Source: Carallia brachiata (taxonomy: Eukaryota > Streptophyta > Magnoliopsida > Malpighiales > Rhizophoraceae). Taken from it: DNA of 64,000 nucleotides. The translations under genes were made by a program, and so were the position numbers. Below, in pieces: positions 1 through 13,449 of the stretch. Where the stretch lies: positions 3,450,573 to 3,514,572 of the forward strand of contig JADCRB010000002.1 in assembly GCA_021464245.1 (NCBI GenBank), given 5' to 3'. The notes under the pieces were generated by a model. The model was not told the DNA's origin and did not search any database. It saw nothing but the letters and a program-made list of their open reading frames with translations. The stretch's first letter is position 1, and each line of letters starts with the position of its first letter.

Positions 1-3000
1 AAATGAAACGAAGTAGGTAAAAATAGAGAAACGCGTAAACACGGAGGGTGAAATATTATTTTTCGTTTTTAGAATATTTTGTTTAGGAATGAGTGGAAAG
101 TAAAAGGAAACAAAATAACATGTGTTATAACAAAAAATTTATCCTAAAAAATGATAAAAAGTTCAAAAAATGAAAATGGGGACAAAAAAGTAATTTTGAA
201 TTAAAAAAATGAAACCCAAATTCCCCTAAATACATTTGAGTGGGCCTAGAGAAAATACCCCGGGCTCCGCCCTTTTTTCCCCTCCTTTTATATTCATAAA
301 GACAATGCTAGTCCCTAATCCCCCTAAATTCTTCCCTCTCAATTGGATTTTCTTGCTCCCAAACAATGTGTACAGGAGCAAAATGGCTAATTGCATTGTT
401 TATGGTTCTACAATGTTAAGTCACAATGGCCAAAGTCGATGACCATTGCTCTTTCATGCTCACTCAATTTGTATATGTAGTAAAAAGAAATTTAGGGAAA
501 CAGGGACTTGTCTGTTGTAGTCCTTCATCCTTAACCTACAACTGATCACTGGCAATTGTATTGCAAACTAAATCCTCATCATTTTGACGATACCACAATA
601 TCGTTGAGATGATAACCTTTTTTTTTTTTTTTGCTATTCCATCGTTCTTTTTTTAATTTAATCCTAGAGAGGATTCCATTAGTTCTTTAAATTATAAAGG
701 AGTATGCTCCCATTTTTTTAAAAAATAATTTCCCTTTTGTGTCAAGTTAGCCCATTATAGGAAGGTCGTCTCGAGTAGTAAATCAACATCTTCCATTCAA
801 ACACAATGATTTAGAACATATTCAGTTATTACTCAAAGATTCTCGATATTTGATTCCTCTCAAACTATTCATGCTAGTAGACAATTTGTGTGACCTTCAG
901 TCGCACTTGCACTCAGGAGCACATTCTACATACCTATAAAGGATATATAGCGGTTATGTCCCTTTGAAAATATATAAGAGCTTATCTTATTTTGATGTGC
1001 CCTGAACGAATTATAACACAACAATCTCAACTCATCTTATTTCTTTGAGGTTGAGTTTGACTCTTTTTTCTCACATGTATCCATAATTATGTTTCATTCA
1101 TTTTGAATCAATATAACTAGTAAATCGTTGAATTAATAAGCAAAATGTCAGACAATCATAGTTTTCTTTTTACACTCGTATTCCTTAACTATGCTTCCTA
1201 GATACATTCCAAAAAGTTAAATCAAACATGACTATAAGTAATATACTAAAGTAGGAGTCATTGAGCTGTACCCTTAGAACATGATTAAATGTCACATAGG
1301 GCACCATTTGAAGTATCTTATGCTTTAATGGACTCACACAATAAAAAAGGAGCGATTGGTTCTTCTAATTTCCTTGGTGGTCACTAAGACCACATAGTAT
1401 AAAATACATGCTACAATAACCATTCTCCTGAAGAGCATATGTCACTTTGTTTGTTTTTTTTGTAGCATCATCGTACAACTATTGAGCATCCTCACACATG
1501 AGTGTTCAACTGGAATCTCAAACCTAGCTTTCAATAGGTTGTTTTGAGAGTAAGAATCTACATTGATTGTTACGTATGAAAGCCTCACCTAGATCTCCTC
1601 AAGGTGACTATTTTTTATCCTTATAAAATTTTGCTTATATGATGGTCTAATTTTTATGTGCTATCCACGCTTTAAAGGTGATTGTCCTTATGAATATACC
1701 AATTTTAATATTTTTGACATATCTCTTACTTACTTACACTTGTTTTGCGATTGATTTCATATCAATCTCATGTATTTATTTTATGATTAAACAACTAAAA
1801 GCATACACTTCTCATTATTATGATATCATATAGCCATAATAAGTTAGATTTTATGTTGTCATATAAACAAAACATGCTTGACGATTTTTTCAGTTAATTC
1901 AATGATTGAGTCTATTGTCATCCCACAACTTGACACATCTCATAAAATTATATTTGTTTGTGACACAATGCCTGTTATAAATTTGTATTTGTTGTGAACA
2001 AGTTCAGTTCCATAATTATACTTGGTATTTCTAGCATAAACGAATTATCATTTAACTATCACAATGTATTGTAACCATTCTCAATTAGTCACTAATGTAC
2101 TCTCATATGTTCCAAAAAATAACTTGAAACCAAACTACTACTCCCATTGTAATAGATCAAGCTAGTAAATCAATTCTCATGACCAAATAGGCTTTACAAG
2201 TTTGCTTCATGCTACCATGTGAAATGGTACCATCACTTAGCTAAAATATGCATCAAGACATTGATTTATATTTATCAATTATCTCAATCTTAGTCTTCAT
2301 ACAACTGAGCATTAAAGCATTTTCTTAATAACTCAAAGAATATTTTACAATGTTCTTAAGATACAAAGGCTCCCTACAACTTATAAATGAGATTCACTCA
2401 AAAAGGTTTCACTTGGGCATAATATATATCTAGTCAAGTACACATCTTAGCACACATCAGACTATTTATAGTATTGGAATATGACATGTGCCACGCCTTT
2501 TACATATAAAATTTTCACCTACCATTCATAAGATTGAATTACAAACTTACTTTTGAATCTCTTAACAGATACAAAATAATCTTTATTGATCATTGAAAAT
2601 CCATTACAAATCATAATTGGATGCAAGCTCAAGAGCCACTACCTAGATGATTATTTTAGACTGCAATCCAATCGTTATAACTTGCACTCTTTGTGAATGA
2701 AACCTATTGGTTATTTCACAGATTTGTCCATCTAGCTCCTCATTGCGAAAAATAGATTTAACATACATCTAGTGTAATTCTAAAACCAAATTAGCTACCT
2801 TTGCTAAAATTGAGGAATCGAGGAAAAATTTCAATCGTGAGAAGGATTTCTCATAGTCTATATCCTCCCATTGGGGATAGCTTTTGCTACTAAGTGAGTC
2901 TTGTTACTTTATGAATTTGTTGGCCTTGCTCTTAATTTTGAGATTCATATGTTAAATACTTTTCATCCTTGAGGCAAATTGTCCAAATTACACATTGTGA

Positions 3001-3576
3001 GATTTAAGGGAATTCATGTCTTATTCCATCATTTTATCCACTATATATATATATATATATATTGGCAGGGTATGGGAGAAACAAATAAAATTTTGGGCTT
3101 TTTTTAACATTGAGAATAATGGTAAAGTTGTCCCCTCAATCTTATAACAATGACGCGGGGTAGTATTACAATTACTTTTATGCATTATAGTTTCTTATAA
3201 TCGTTATGCAACTTGTGGTATTACTAATAAGCTCAAATTTGTCCTATTTTTTATACTCTCAAATGCTTAATTTTGATTTATTTTTAGATAAAGTCATGAG
3301 AAAATTTTCCATAAGTAGTATAAGTACTTAACTAAGCATATTATTCTTGTTGTGTACAAAAAATTAGATTTTTTGACAGGAATTTTTGATTGGTCGATCA
3401 ATCCAATTTCGAGATTAGAAGTTGGAATTTGGCAGAAAATTTGGATGAGTTGACTGGAACAAGTCATTGATCAACCGATCTAAAGGAAAAGGAAAAATTT
3501 CTATTCTTAAAGCAAACATGACTAGTGGATATTGGATGCAATCTTCTTGTATAAAATTTCCAATTTTGCCACTACA
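1..3576. other. AT-rich intergenic stretch, no gene recognised
   Basis: No open frame here resembles a known protein; the longest frames are under 75 codons and lack motifs. The DNA is AT-rich with an (AT)n run at 3042-3062. Stretches around 480-2950 read like old repeat or LTR sequence, but I could not find a partner copy in the window to prove it. Confidence 0.5.
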
Positions 3577-4907
3577 TGATTTATAATCACAATTTTATAT
3601 TTAGTTTAATGTGGAATCTTTGAGTTTTTAGGTTATTTTGATCTAATATTGTGTCTTTGTGATGTTTTAGGTGAGGATGGAAGAGATAGCAGAAAAATGA
3701 GTGAAATTGGAGTTGCAAGATAGATCAACCAGTGCCGTAGCATGTGGTTTGGGGTCGTAGCACTAGAAAGTGACCTATGGACAAGGAAGATTGGCCAGCA
3801 TCGCGGCCTTGGTTTGGACCATTGTGGCCCTAGTAGTTTGGCCATCAGCAGTGATTCAAGAGCCGAAGTGCTGAGTATTCAGAGTTTCGGTGTTGGCTAT
3901 TTAGGAAGTTAATTTTATTACGTGGTTGATGTAGAAATTGGGGAGTGTGTTGTCTTTTAGACTTTAAAAACCCTATTTTGGAAGAGATATAAAGGGGTAA
4001 TAATCATTAGGTAAAAGGGGAAGACACTTGGAAAGGTTTTTGAACGCTTTGGAGCAATAGGCAGGATACTTTTGGGACAGAGATGACTCTTAGAAAAAAA
4101 TCGAAAGACACGGTGTTTTCTTGTGTTAATCATCTATTTATCTTCTTTTCTCTTTGTTTTCATCATGCACTCTTTATCTACAATATTCTATGATGTTTTC
4201 ATTATATTTATGTTGAACTAACTCCTTTTTTCTAATGTAGAGATGGATCTTATGTTGATGTTTATGGTTTAATTTTGTAAGTTAATGATTTGATAATCTT
4301 TTCAGTTTATTTGTGTTATCCTATGCTTCAAGTTTTCAATTTACAGGTCATCTATTGAGTGATCATATATTTAGGATTTGATGCTTGAGCGAGGTAATTC
4401 CTAATAGGACCTAGATATCACAACATAAAATTTTAGATGACTCGAGAGAGAATTTAGGTTTTTTGGAATGGTTAAAAAGAATCATAGAACCTAGTGACTC
4501 CTCAATTTTCTAGTTTTCATAGAGATATTGAAATTGGAATTTTGTAAGGACATATATTTGAATCGACACTCAAGAGATGAAATTGAATGAATTTGGATTC
4601 TTGATTCATAAAATGAGTAATTAATCAGTTGTTAGCTTGTATAGGATCCCATACTCTAGGCATAAGTGAAGTTGAACATCTAGAACCTTATTCCATTGAG
4701 TTCTTCTTCCAAGTACTTTATTTGTAAATTTTGAGTTATATTTTACTTGTTTTCATTCTCTTATTTGATTGCCAAATAAAATTAGGATTATTAATTATAG
4801 TAGTTAGTGAATTTTAAGATTTATTGTTCTTTGTGGAGACAACAACTCTTCTTACCACTATATTATAAACTTGACACCATGCACTTGCAGTTATATTTTC
4901 GTGAACA
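3577..4907 (+). repeat. 5' LTR of the Athila-type element
   Basis: Matches 9959-11296 over essentially its whole length, for example 'GATGTTTTAGGTGAGGATGG' at both 3660 and 10061. It starts TGAT and ends CA just before the primer binding site. Compared with the 3' copy, its first ~20 bases after TGAT are deleted, since the 3' LTR has TGATAACTCTATG. Numerous substitutions between the copies show an old insertion. Confidence 0.85.
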
Positions 4908-4913
4908 AGTTTT

Positions 4914-4931
4914 TGACACCGTTGCCGAGGA
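4914..4931 (+). other. Primer binding site, tRNA-Asp type
   Basis: TGACACCGTTGCCGAGGA lies a few bases inside the 5' LTR. It resembles the TGGCGCCGTTGCCGGGGA primer site of Athila elements, which is complementary to the 3' end of tRNA-Asp, with three changes. Confidence 0.75.
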
Positions 4932-5067
4932 ATATTTAAATTCTAATTTTTGATAATATTGTTACCTAAAAATTATAGTTATAATTTGGGGTTTTTTTCT
5001 ACTTCATTTAATTTTGTTTCTTTGTCCTTATTGAATTTTCCTTTTATTTTCGTGGTTTTGACAATGT

Positions 5068-6600
5068 ATGCGAAGTACTATAACACTTGATTTTGTTCCT
5101 TTTAAACCAGAGATTGAAAGAACACTTCAAGGGATTAGGAAATCAAAGCGAGAGGAAGCTAGTATGATGACTGACAAAATAACCAATAGAGAGCAATTTA
5201 GGACCAGTTTAATTCGGTGGTGGATGATAATCTTGGAATCATACATCCCACAATCAATGCAAACAACTTCGAGCTAAAGCTAGCCATCATTAGCATGGTA
5301 CAACAGAATCAGTTTGGGGGGTCTCCTACAGAAGATCCTAACATCCATCTTACCATCTTCGGGGAGATTAGTGATACTATTAACACAATGGTGTCTCTGA
5401 TGATGCCATCAAGTTAAGGTTGTTTCTTTTTTTTTTCTAAAGGACAAAGTAAGAGCTTGGCTTCAATGTTTACAACCTGGGAGTGTTACCACTTGGGATG
5501 ATATGGCTAAAAAGTTCTTTGCAAAGTTCTTCTCACTTGGTATGACTGCTCAACTCTAAGGTGAGATTGGCTAGCTCAAACAAATGGATTTTAAGCCCTT
5601 ATATGAGTGTTAGGAGAGATACAAAGATTTGCTCAGACGATGCCCCTAATATGACTTTGTAGATCGGCTTCAGATTCAAATGTTCTATCAGGGTTGAATG
5701 GGCAAACTAGAAACATTGTGAATGCTTTTACTGGAAGATCATTAGTGAGCAAAACAGCTTCAAAGGCATTTACATTACTTGAAGACATGGCTTCCAACAC
5801 TTTTTAGTGGCCTAATGAAAATAATATGGTAAGAATCGTGGCTGGTTGTTATGAACTTGATCCAATTGCTGCTTTAACTACGTAGATGTCTTCTCTTACA
5901 CACCACATTACCAACTTGAGAAATAAAGGAGCTTCTATTGCTAGTGTCCTTATCAAATACAAGTGGATAATATTTACCCAAAGAAGAAAGCATGGAAGAG
6001 GTAGAATATGTAAATACTAAAGGCTTGAACAATTAAAGGGGCAATGACTTACCCAACAACTATTATTTAAGTGTGGGGAATCACGAGAATCTCTCCTCTG
6101 GAAATTCAAAGAATGTGTTAAAGCTACCCTTAGGTTTTCAAGCTTAACAATAAGAGAAGAAGCCATCTCTTGAGATATTGTGAGTACATTTGTAGTGGAA
6201 ACTCGTTCCAAAAATAAAAATGAGGAAAGGATGGACCAGATAGAAACACACATGGAGAATATGAGTTCATAATCAAGTCATTGAAGACTCAAATTGGTCA
6301 ACTGACTAGTTCTATCAATAATCCGAATAAGGGAGTATTTTTGAGAAAAACTGAGAAGAATCTACTAGAGTAATGCCATACAATTACACTTCAGAGTGGC
6401 AAAAAGTTGGAGTCTCCAAGGCAAGTAGATCATAATTGCCTTCTAAATCAAATGATCATGAGCTTATTAAAGAAAAGGAAGAGAGCAAGAAGGAAAAGGA
6501 GAATCGGAGCGGTAAGCAACCAAGCCATGGACTATTAGCTTTTCAGACAACCTGCCTATTTTGAAGCCTACGCTTTCGTTCTAATAACACATTCATAAAA
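5068..6600 (+). pseudogene. Athila gag remnant
   Basis: Shifting frames encode the retrotransposon gag domain: 'IHPTINANNFELK' and 'QNQFGGSPTEDPN' near 5240-5340, 'WDDMAKKFFAKFF' near 5495-5535, and a degraded 'ERYKDLLRRCP' near 5610-5645. These are standard Athila gag blocks in the standard order. In-frame stops (for example before 5420, and near 5560 and 5610) and frame changes show it is dead. The region 5800-6600 continues the same protein as weak, lysine-rich pieces. Confidence 0.8.
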
Positions 6601-6789
6601 AAGAAGATAGATGAGTAATTTAGCAAGTTTCTTGAAATTTTTAAGAAAATTCACATGAACATTTCTTTTGTAGAGGCTTTGGAGCAGATGCCCAATTGTG
6701 CCAAATTTATGAAGGAAATTATATTCAAAAGAGGCAACGTAAAGATTTTGAGACAGTAAAGCTAACTGAAAAATGCAGTGTCATCTTGT

Positions 6790-7281
6790 AGAGGAAACTC
6801 CAACCAACATCACTTTGCAGCTTGCTGATAGGTCCTTGACATATCCATGTGGAATGATTAAGGATGTGCTAGTCAAGGTAGATAAGTTTATCTTCATGCA
6901 AACTTTATGGTTGTAGACATAAAGGAAGATTAGAATATGCACTTAATCTTGGGAATACCCTTTTTGGCAACTAGATGTCCATTAATAGATGTCCAACGTG
7001 GTGAGTTAACTTTGATAGTAAACGACGATGAGGTAAAGTTTAACATATACCGTTCTTTAAAATTTTCAGTTGATTTTAACACTTGTCTTAGAATTGATGC
7101 CTTGGACAATTTGGCCATTAGTGCTTTTGAGGGGGACAACATTAGAGATCCTTTGGAGAATTGCATTGTAAATTTTTTAAATCAGGATACTCTAGGAGAC
7201 AGCGAGATCATAGAACAGGTTTTGGCACTGGAAGCTTTACTGCCAAATAAAACCAAAGTTATCGTCATTGAAACTCTTTAG
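6790..7281 (+). pseudogene. Athila aspartic protease remnant
   Basis: Starts in broken frames ('TNITLQLADRSLTYPCGM' near 6810-6860) and continues in an open frame at 6937-7281 with 'MHLILGIPFLAT', 'LIDVQRGELTL' and 'VKFNIYRSLKF', the C-terminal blocks of Athila-type proteases. It lies between gag and reverse transcriptase, as expected. The catalytic region upstream is poorly preserved. Confidence 0.75.
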
Positions 7282-7534
7282 AAGGATGCATAAAAAGAGG
7301 AGCCTAAACCAACTTTAGAGTTGAAACGACTATTAGAGCACTTAAGGTATTTATTTTTGTTGTCAATTCTACATTTCTAGAGACTGTTTCCTCTTCTCTG
7401 ACAAGTATGGAAGAAGAAAAGTTGTTGCATGTATCGAGAGAGCATAATTTCCTATTGGATGGACTATTGCAGACATCAAGGGGATCTAACCAACAATTTG
7501 TATACATAAGATTCTAATAGAGGATTCATACAAG

Positions 7535-7829
7535 GCATCCATTGAACATCAAAGGACACTGAACCCCACGATGAAGGAAGTGGTTTTGGCTGAGGTGGTA
7601 AAGTGGATAAGTCCTGTACAATGTGTGCAAAAAAAAAGTGGGATGACTGTAGTGAAGAATGGCAACAATGGATTAATACCCACTAGAATAATGACTAGGT
7701 GGCATGTGTGCATAGATTAAAGGGAATTAAATAAAGCCACTAGGAATGATCTTTTTCCTTTGCCGTTCATTGATCAAATGTAAGATTGTTTAGTAGGTTA
7801 TGACTATTATTGTTTTCTTGATGGTTATT
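7535..7829 (+). pseudogene. Athila reverse transcriptase, N-terminal half
   Basis: Frame pieces give 'TLNPTMKEVVLAEVVKW', 'SPVQCVQKKSGMTVV' and 'RELNKATRND', followed by 'CFLDGY', which is the first catalytic-Asp region of Ty3/Gypsy reverse transcriptase. Coding stops abruptly at the nested insertion and resumes at 9518. Confidence 0.8.
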
Positions 7830-9517
7830 TGATGTTTGAAATTTATAGCTCACAAGTGCATGAATCAATTGTAGAATATTAATAAGCACACCCCAAGGTT
7901 GTTTTAAAATGAATTGTGAAACGATTCAAATTTCCTTAATTGAAACACCTAGCTACCGATGTTATAAGTAGAAACTGACTCTACGTATTAATAATCAAAA
8001 ACTAATTGAAACTTATAAGAACTATTGAAATAAAACTTTTCAACCTGAAACTTAAATTAACAACTAGCAAATGTATAAAACTTAGGTGCTTAACTTACCG
8101 TCCTTACATGCATAGTCACAATATTTAATTAACACGTTGGATAATTTTTAATTCAAATTATAGAATAATCTCATGAAGATTAGAAAGGACCATGGATGTT
8201 TGATTTCCAATCTGTTAACACTTAACAAATCAATGCTTTAATGTGAATCTAAAAATTCAGAAAGTGTTTTAAGAACAATATATCAAAATAGTTCATCTAA
8301 GTTTAATCAAAGCAATGAATTAAACTTAAAAACTTGTTTATTTAGAGTTATTTTAATTTGAAGTTGATGTGCCCATCAAATTAAAAATCTAGTTGTGCTC
8401 ATGAAATTGGTCAGATAATACGAACAATTGAATTGCAAATTGAATAAACAAGATATAAACCCGAATCAATTAAAATAATAATCAAGTATTCATCCCAACA
8501 TGAATAAGGCTCGTTACAACATGAAGGAGGCTTGCTAAACACCTAAGAAATAGTTTGGCAACTAAATTCAAAACAATTGATAGCATCAAAGGAAAAAAAA
8601 TTTAAAAATCCCCCTTTATTGAAGACATGGTAGTCAATCATCTCCATAGGTGACTTTTGTCCTTCCCTTGTAGGATCGTTCTCTTTTTTTGAAAGCCCTC
8701 AAAGTGTAACTCTTATTCCTCCCTTCTTTGTCTTCTTTCATGCCTTTTTATTGTAGAGAGATCCTCTTTTTTTGGTTAGGGTTTTCTCTTCAAGATTAAC
8801 TTATGGACATATTTTGGTCCTCCCAATTTTGGCTCTACTTTTGCCTTCTTAAAAATATAATTAGAAGCCAGCCAAAGAACCAAAGTTGTATGGGCTATCT
8901 TCTGCTTTAAATTGGCTTAAGAATCACGTAATTCTAACATGTATAAAGGAAATTATGCTTAAATTACTGAACCATGCATAGTAAAGACAGAAAAAGACTC
9001 CGAATTATGATAGGATTCCAAATTGGGAATTAATTTTTGCCCAAAATAATCCCAACACGTGACCTAATGCAAGAACCTTATCTAAGAGCCTAGAAAAATC
9101 CCATGGAAGTCCCCGTTGCATGCTTTTGAGATGGGATATTGCTGTCCACAAAACCCATACCAAAGTTGGACCAGTTGAGACTGCCTTGACCTTTACTCAC
9201 TAAAATGGCTATAACCCACCGTATAGGGATTAGATTGATGCGTTGTTGATGCATATGAAACTAGATATTTGTAGATTTCTGTACATATATAATTCATCAA
9301 TTTCCCATATCCAGAAAGTGAGTTGCGCCATTTGAAAGTCAAGATCCAAATCTATCAGCATGTTGAACTTGACTAACCAATTTCTCCTCATTTTCTCCAA
9401 AAGAATCAACATCTACAAAACACAAACAATCGTCGAAAGTAACCAAATCTAAGGCTAAAAAAAGCAGGAAAACCCTTACAAACTAAGCATAAAACTAAGT
9501 CAATATTTGATTCATCA
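7830..9517. mobile_element. Nested LTR-type insertion (probable solo LTR) inside reverse transcriptase
   Basis: A 1688-bp block splits the reverse transcriptase codons exactly: 'FLDGY' ends at 7829 and 'SRYNQIAIAP' begins just after 9517. The block starts TG and ends CA, and is flanked by TTATT (7825-7829) and TTGTT (9518-9522), a 5-bp target duplication with one mismatch. It holds no recognisable coding domain, which suits a solo LTR or a non-autonomous LTR element. Its opening resembles LTR starts seen in plant elements ('CACAAGTGCATGAATC'). Orientation and family are not certain. Confidence 0.7.
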
Positions 9518-9896
9518 TTGTTCGAGGTATAATCAAATAGCTATTGCCCCAAAGGACAAAGAGAAAACCACTTTTATATGTCCATATAATACATTTTCCT
9601 ATAGGAGAATGCCTTTTGGATTGTGCAATACTCTCGCCACATTTCAACGGTGCATGATGGCCATCTTTCATGATATGGTGGAGGATATTATGGAAGTTTT
9701 TATGGATGACTTCTCTATTTTTGGTTCCACTTTTGATCGCTGCTTGAATAAGCTTTCGCTTGTTTTGCAGAGTCAAGAAACTAACTTTGTACTTAATTGG
9801 GAAAAATGCCATTTTATGGTTAGAGAAGGAATTATGCTTGGCCATCGTGTTTCATCAAAAGGGTTGAAAGTAGATCAAGCAAAGATAGTAAGTTAG
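9518..9896 (+). pseudogene. Athila reverse transcriptase, C-terminal half
   Basis: An open frame from 9507 carries the reverse transcriptase palm: 'KTTFICPYNTFSYRRMPFG', 'TFQRCMMAIF', then 'VFMDDFSIFG' (the YxDD-type catalytic pair, here MDD), and 'EKCHFMVREGIMLGH'. It stops near 9896, before any RNase H or integrase. The sequence after it ('TTGCTCGAGGAC') is the normal 3' untranslated lead-in to the LTR, so an internal deletion joins the two. Confidence 0.88.
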
Positions 9897-9947
9897 TAAA
9901 GATCACAAAATTTTCTTTGTTTTGCTCGAGGACAAAAAAAAAATATA

Positions 9948-9958
9948 AGTTTGGGGAG
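9948..9958 (+). other. Polypurine tract of the Athila-type element
   Basis: AGTTTGGGGAG lies directly before the TGATAACT start of the 3' LTR, the expected site and composition for plus-strand priming. Confidence 0.65.
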
Positions 9959-11296
9959 TGATAACTCTATGAAAATAAAGTTATAATCATAATTTTATAC
10001 TTAGTTTAATATAGAATCTTTGAGTTTTTAGATTGTTTTAATATAATATTGTATCCTTGTGATGTTTTAGGTGAGGATGGCAAAGATAGCACAAAAATGA
10101 GAGAAATTGTGAGTTATAAGATAGATCGATCAGCGCCACAGCCATGTAGTTTGGGGTCGCAGCGCTAGAAAACAACTTGTGGACGAGGAAGACAGATTGG
10201 CCAACACTGCGACCATGGTTTGGAGTATCGCAACTTCAGTAGTTTAGCCATTAGCAAGGATTCCAACACCGCGGCCCTGGCTATTTGAGAAGTTTTGTTT
10301 TATTACGTGGCTAAAACGAAAATTGGGGAATGTGTTGCCTTTTTTACTCTAAAAAATCCATTTTGGAAGAAATATAAAAGGAGATCATTAGGAAAGAAAG
10401 GAAGACGCTTGGAAAGGTTCTTGCACGCTTTGAAACAAGAGGAGGAACACTTTTGGGAAAGAGACGACTCTTAGACAAGAACCAAAAAACAAAGGGTTTT
10501 TTTTTTTTTTTATGTTAATCATCTATTTGCTTTTTTTTCTTTGTTTTCATCGCGTACTCTTTATTTACAATATTCTATGATATTTTCATTATGTTTATGT
10601 TGAAGTAACTCCTTCTTTTAGAGGGGAGACAAATCTTACGGTGATGTTTATCAGTTAGTTTTGCAAGTTAATGATTTGATAATCTTTTCAATTTATTCGT
10701 GTTATCTATGTTTCATGCTTTCAATTTACTGGCCATCTATTGAATGATCACATATTTGGGATTTGACGCTCGAGAGAGGTAATTTCTAATAGGACCTAGA
10801 TATTACAACACGAAATTCTAAATGACTCGAAAGAGTATTTAGGTTTTGTGGGATTGTTAAAGAGAATCAAATAACCTAGTGAGTCCTCAATTTTCTGGTT
10901 TTTATAGAGATATTGAAATTGAAACTTTGTGAGGGTATATATTTGATTTGGCACTTGAGAGAAGAAATTGAATGAACTAGGATTTTTGATTCATAAACTA
11001 AAAGATCAATAAGCAATTAGCTTGTAAAGGAACCCATACTCTAAGTATATGTGAAGTTGAATCTTTAGAACCTTATTCCATTGAATTCTTCTTCCAAATA
11101 TTTTATCTTTAAATTTTGAGTTATATTTTACTTATTTTTATTCTCTAATCTGATTTCCAAATAAAATTAGGATTATTAATTACAATAGTTAGTGAATTTT
11201 GGGATTTATTGTTCCCTAAGGAGATGACAACTCTTCTCACCACTATATTATAAAATTTAACACTGTACACTTACAGTCAGATTTTCGCAAATTGCA
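9959..11296 (+). repeat. 3' LTR of the Athila-type element
   Basis: Pairs with 3577-4907. It keeps the complete left end (TGATAACTCTATG) that the 5' copy has lost, and ends TTGCA at about 11296. The end is set by alignment to the 5' copy and may be off by a few bases. Confidence 0.82.
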
Positions 11297-13449
11297 TGAG
11301 AAAAATTAGATTTATTCTCCTTCATTGTTGCCTAGATACTATGTTTTTTTCAAGATTGCTTATTAAACTTGATTTATGTATAACTAAACTCCTTTTACTA
11401 AAGGCTTGAAGAGGCTAAGGCATGTGAATGTGGCTACTGGGGTTTTTATTAAGTTGAATTTGTTTGGGTTTTCTTAGTATATGACTTTGTTTCTAATGCT
11501 TGTAATTGACTGATCACTATTTGTCTAATTTTCTGACTTTGATCTAGATATGAACTGAGTGGTAGATTAGGGAGGCAAATTATACTATATACCATGAGAT
11601 TAAACTGACTAAATATCATAGATTTAGTTCCATCGTGTGGCTTTTAATGAAAGGTGTTTTGGTTTTCATTATAAGCTAAAAATCCCAAGGATCAATAATG
11701 AGTTTCTTATCTAATGAAATCTTGGCAAAGTTTGGGGATTATTATATAGAAATAGATTTGTTATAGCTTGGAATAAAGGGTAACAATTAACCTAGGGAGT
11801 TACACATTGATATATTCACTTCCTAATTGATTCAATTGAAAAAATTTATATTCCATGTTTATTTCAATTTAAGTGCCTTAGTATGTTAATTGATATTGTC
11901 TTTGATCTTTAATTTTAATTATTTTCTCATTTTTTAGTTTTTAGTAATAAATTCTTAGGTTAGTGATTAATTAGATCGAATAGTTAAACTACAAACTTTT
12001 TCGATTGGGTTAACTTGAGAAAAATTGAACAAGGTTCGAGTACTTACATACCAATATCTTTGGGAATAACACTTGACTCAACATTATTATACTATCTCCT
12101 ATTCATATTTAGTATACTTGCTAGAATTGTGCAGATCACTTCCACTAAGATCACAAGCTTGAGGCATTTTCTCAAATCACTCTATTAACTAATTTGAAGC
12201 ATTGCAAGCATCTAAATATGACATCTAATAAAAATAAAAATCTTAATCTGTCACCCGTAACACTCGTCTCCTTAAAGTTTTTGCAATAACTTATGAAGAT
12301 AATTATTTTTTTATTTGGACCTAACATCTCATATATATATATCCATCCTTAGAGTCTTAAATTATTTAATTCTTGGTTTTGACCTAATGTATATAGTGTA
12401 GAAGAAATAAATTTAGAGGGCACAAAATTAACTACATATATGAAAGTAAATAAAGAATCTCCCTAATGTTTTATTGAAAATTTTGCTTATGGAAACATGA
12501 ATCTAACTATCTCTAAAAAGATTGGGTTTCTCAATGTTTAAAAAATGCATAGCTCTTTCAAGAATATCAAACCAATTTTTTTTTGTTCGAAGAATTAAAT
12601 TTTCTTGCCCTGTTATCTATTCATCATTAGAATGTATGCCATCAAAAGAAACACAATTGGACATAGAAATGGACTTTAAGATTGCACTATTTCTTTTCAC
12701 TTCCCTTTCTTTCAATTACAAATTGTGCATAACAAAAACCAAATTATTCAATTTTTGTTGGTGCAAATGATTTCTTCTTCTAGAATGAAACTAAATTAAT
12801 AATAACAAGAATTAAAATTGATTAAATAATAAAATAATATAAATATTCAAAAGTCATATGAGATAATTTAATATCAAATTCGATAGTATTTCTTCACTAT
12901 ACCATATCAAAAGCACTCCAATGACGTTTAGAGCTTGAGGAGCTATATGTCAAGCTCAAAATTTGAATGGCAAATCTTTTCAATTCAAGACATTCATCTC
13001 CATTAGAATCCACCAATTAGCTATATTAAGCTTAGATTAAAAGCTAAAATGATAATAAATTAAAAAATAAGGTATTTCAAAAAATTATGTGCAAAATATC
13101 TTGTTTTTGTCATTATTGCTAATTCTATATGAAAGACACCTTTTGCTTTCTTAAAAGCATCAATTAGCAAATCTGCTGTAATTTTTCATCGGTATTAGGA
13201 ACCATTCTTTGAATACAATGGTATACTCCAATTTTGACATCAACACTAACTTTAACAATAGTGAAAATGAATGTTCAAATAACATGCAACGAGATGCAAA
13301 ACTCTCTTCAATTGAATCTGTCATTTAGTATTGATTATATTTAATATAGGCATGTAATTGAGACAAATATAAGTGAATGCCCTAAGATAAATCAACAAAT
13401 ACATTGCAAATTATAGTAAGGGCATAATAACAATACTTTGGTAATCACT
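11297..13449. other. AT-rich intergenic stretch, no gene recognised
   Basis: No protein motif, repeat partner or RNA gene was recognised. The right part (about 12900-13449) may be the worn 3' end of the neighbouring hAT element, since short pieces such as 'DAFKKAKGVF' on the minus strand near 13140-13170 look transposase-like. Confidence 0.4.

Larger units (their letters stand above)
3577..11296 (+). mobile_element. Degenerate Athila-type Ty3/Gypsy LTR retrotransposon
   Basis: Two related ~1.33-kb repeats (3577-4907 and 9959-11296) flank an internal region holding, in order, a tRNA-Asp-like primer binding site, gag, aspartic protease and the core of reverse transcriptase, then a polypurine tract. 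This order, and the 'GACACCGTTGCC' priming region, fit the Athila lineage. All frames are broken by stops and shifts. RNase H and integrase are missing: the frame ends near 9896 and runs straight into the sequence just before the 3' LTR. The reverse transcriptase is interrupted by a nested insertion at 7830-9517. No matching target duplication was seen: 3572-3576 reads CTACA and 11297-11301 reads TGAGA. The element cannot move by itself. Confidence 0.88.

Noticed and set aside
9495..9845. Minus-strand 116-codon frame
   Set aside because: Antisense shadow of the Athila reverse transcriptase, which has clear motifs on the plus strand.
3572..11301. Target duplication for the first Athila-type element
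   Set aside because: CTACA and TGAGA do not match; the left end of the 5' LTR is also damaged.
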